DNA of 23,659 nucleotides from an uncultured Caulobacterales bacterium. Lineage in GTDB: Bacteria; Pseudomonadota; Alphaproteobacteria; Caulobacterales; Caulobacteraceae. This document shows positions 23,010-23,659 of the stretch, piece by piece. The notes below the pieces were generated by a model, which was not told the DNA's origin, searched no databases, and saw only the letters and a list, made by a program, of their open reading frames with translations. Within the stretch, counting starts at the first letter, position 1. The number at the start of each line of letters is the position of its first letter. A program made the translations under genes and the position numbers. The stretch spans positions 1-23,659 of the forward strand of contig CAISYT010000196.1 in assembly GCA_903889785.1 (NCBI GenBank), written 5' to 3'.

Positions 23010-23659
23010 TTGGCCCTAGGTCCAAGACTCGAGCTGAGACAGGGGCAAGGCCTCGTCATCACGCCGCAACTCCAGCAGGCCATCAAGCTGCTGCAGTTGT
23101 CGAACGTGGAGCTGGAGGCCTATGTCGAAACCGAACTGGAAAAAAACCCTCTACTGACCCGCGAGGACCGCCCAGCAGAGCCGGCGGCCGAAACGCCGGC
23201 AGAACCGCTCGCGGCTGAGTGTGACCTGGATGCGATGAGCGATTCCGCCGCCAGTGCAGATATGGACGCCATCCGTGATGACGTATCGCCAGGCGAACGC
23301 GCCACCGGCGACGGCCACGATGACTCGGCCGCAGGGCCGGTCGACTGGTCCAAGGCGTCCAAGGGCGGCAGTTTCGAAGACAGCGACGGGCTGTACGGCT
23401 CACGCGCCAAGGAAAACAGCCTTGCTGAACATCTGCATGACCAGCTGGCCATCGCCGGTCTGAACGGTGCCGAGCGGGCGATCGCCGCGGTCCTGATCGA
23501 CGGCGTGGACGAGGGCGGCTATCTGCGGCTGGACATGGCCGAACTGCCCGAGTGTCTGGGCTGCAAGGCCGAGCTGATCGATAGCGTGCTTAGCGTGTTG
23601 CAGGGGTTTGAACCCACAGGGGTCTTCGCCCGCGACGTGCGCGAATGCCTGGCGCTGCA
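23010..23659 (+). CDS. rpoN: RNA polymerase sigma-54 factor (3' end missing)
   Basis: The first 216 codons of RpoN are present, running off the window. Region I is unmistakable: LELRQGQGLVITPQLQQAIKLLQLSN at about residues 7-32, then ELEAYVETELEKNPLL (34-49). This Gln- and Leu-rich region binds activators and the -12 promoter element. An acidic, low-conservation region II follows (about 50-135, many Asp, Glu, Ala). The start of the core-binding region is SLAEHLHDQLAIAGLNGAERAIAAVLIDGVDEGGYL, with LSVLQGFEPTGVFARDVRECLAL at the edge. The DNA-binding helix-turn-helix and RpoN box lie beyond the window. The start codon is TTG with GGGGAG nine bases upstream. In this group sigma-54 serves nitrogen, flagellar and stalk genes. 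It follows lptB, 118 bases away. Confidence 0.95.
   Translation, partial: MALGPRLELRQGQGLVITPQLQQAIKLLQLSNVELEAYVETELEKNPLLTREDRPAEPAAETPAEPLAAECDLDAMSDSAASADMDAIRDDVSPGERATGDGHDDSAAGPVDWSKASKGGSFEDSDGLYGSRAKENSLAEHLHDQLAIAGLNGAERAIAAVLIDGVDEGGYLRLDMAELPECLGCKAELIDSVLSVLQGFEPTGVFARDVRECLAL

Overview
The window is a GC-rich stretch of alphaproteobacterial chromosome, most likely from Caulobacterales or a close relative. The evidence is the FzlA-like division protein, an Oar-like TonB-dependent receptor, and the gene run rnd-like / lptC / lptA / lptB / rpoN, which is typical of alphaproteobacteria. The order is inferred from protein resemblance read by eye, not from a search. I see no insertion sequence, phage gene, CRISPR array or rRNA. 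No gap between genes exceeds about 200 bases, so there is no long non-coding stretch.

Left part (1-5890, + strand). The 3' part of a TonB-dependent outer-membrane receptor ends at a hairpin terminator. A tight run of four genes follows: agmatine deiminase (aguA), N-carbamoylputrescine amidase (aguB), a one-domain FKBP lipoprotein and a two-domain periplasmic FKBP. AguA and AguB together turn agmatine into putrescine. The FKBPs are envelope prolyl isomerases made of three related repeat units.

Middle part (5959-11808). A nu-class-like glutathione transferase (-) is divergent from an ArgE-type M20 deacetylase (+). That gene converges on a GT2 glycosyltransferase (-), which is divergent from an alpha/beta hydrolase (+). 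After a cluster of REP-like palindromes come fzlA and queG on the minus strand. Their reading frames overlap by 20 bases, so fzlA's C-terminal codons also start queG.

Glutamate synthase block (11918-17925, - strand). gltD is followed by gltB, five bases apart, ending at a probable intrinsic terminator. An AT-rich region with two adjacent palindromes separates gltD from the divergent uppP, which recycles undecaprenyl diphosphate. uppP runs tail to tail, with a short overlap, into an NDUFA9-like NAD(P)-binding protein.

Right part (20012-23659, + strand). tRNA-Leu(CAG) has a good promoter candidate. A short RNase D-like exonuclease with a TTG start follows, then lptC, lptA and lptB for lipopolysaccharide export. 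The window ends inside rpoN (sigma-54), which also has a TTG start. Most of the window is housekeeping. The items most worth a second look are the aguAB-FKBP grouping, the fzlA/queG overlap, the gltD/uppP palindromes, and the small reading frame between lptB and rpoN. I found no clear sign of a wholly new system.
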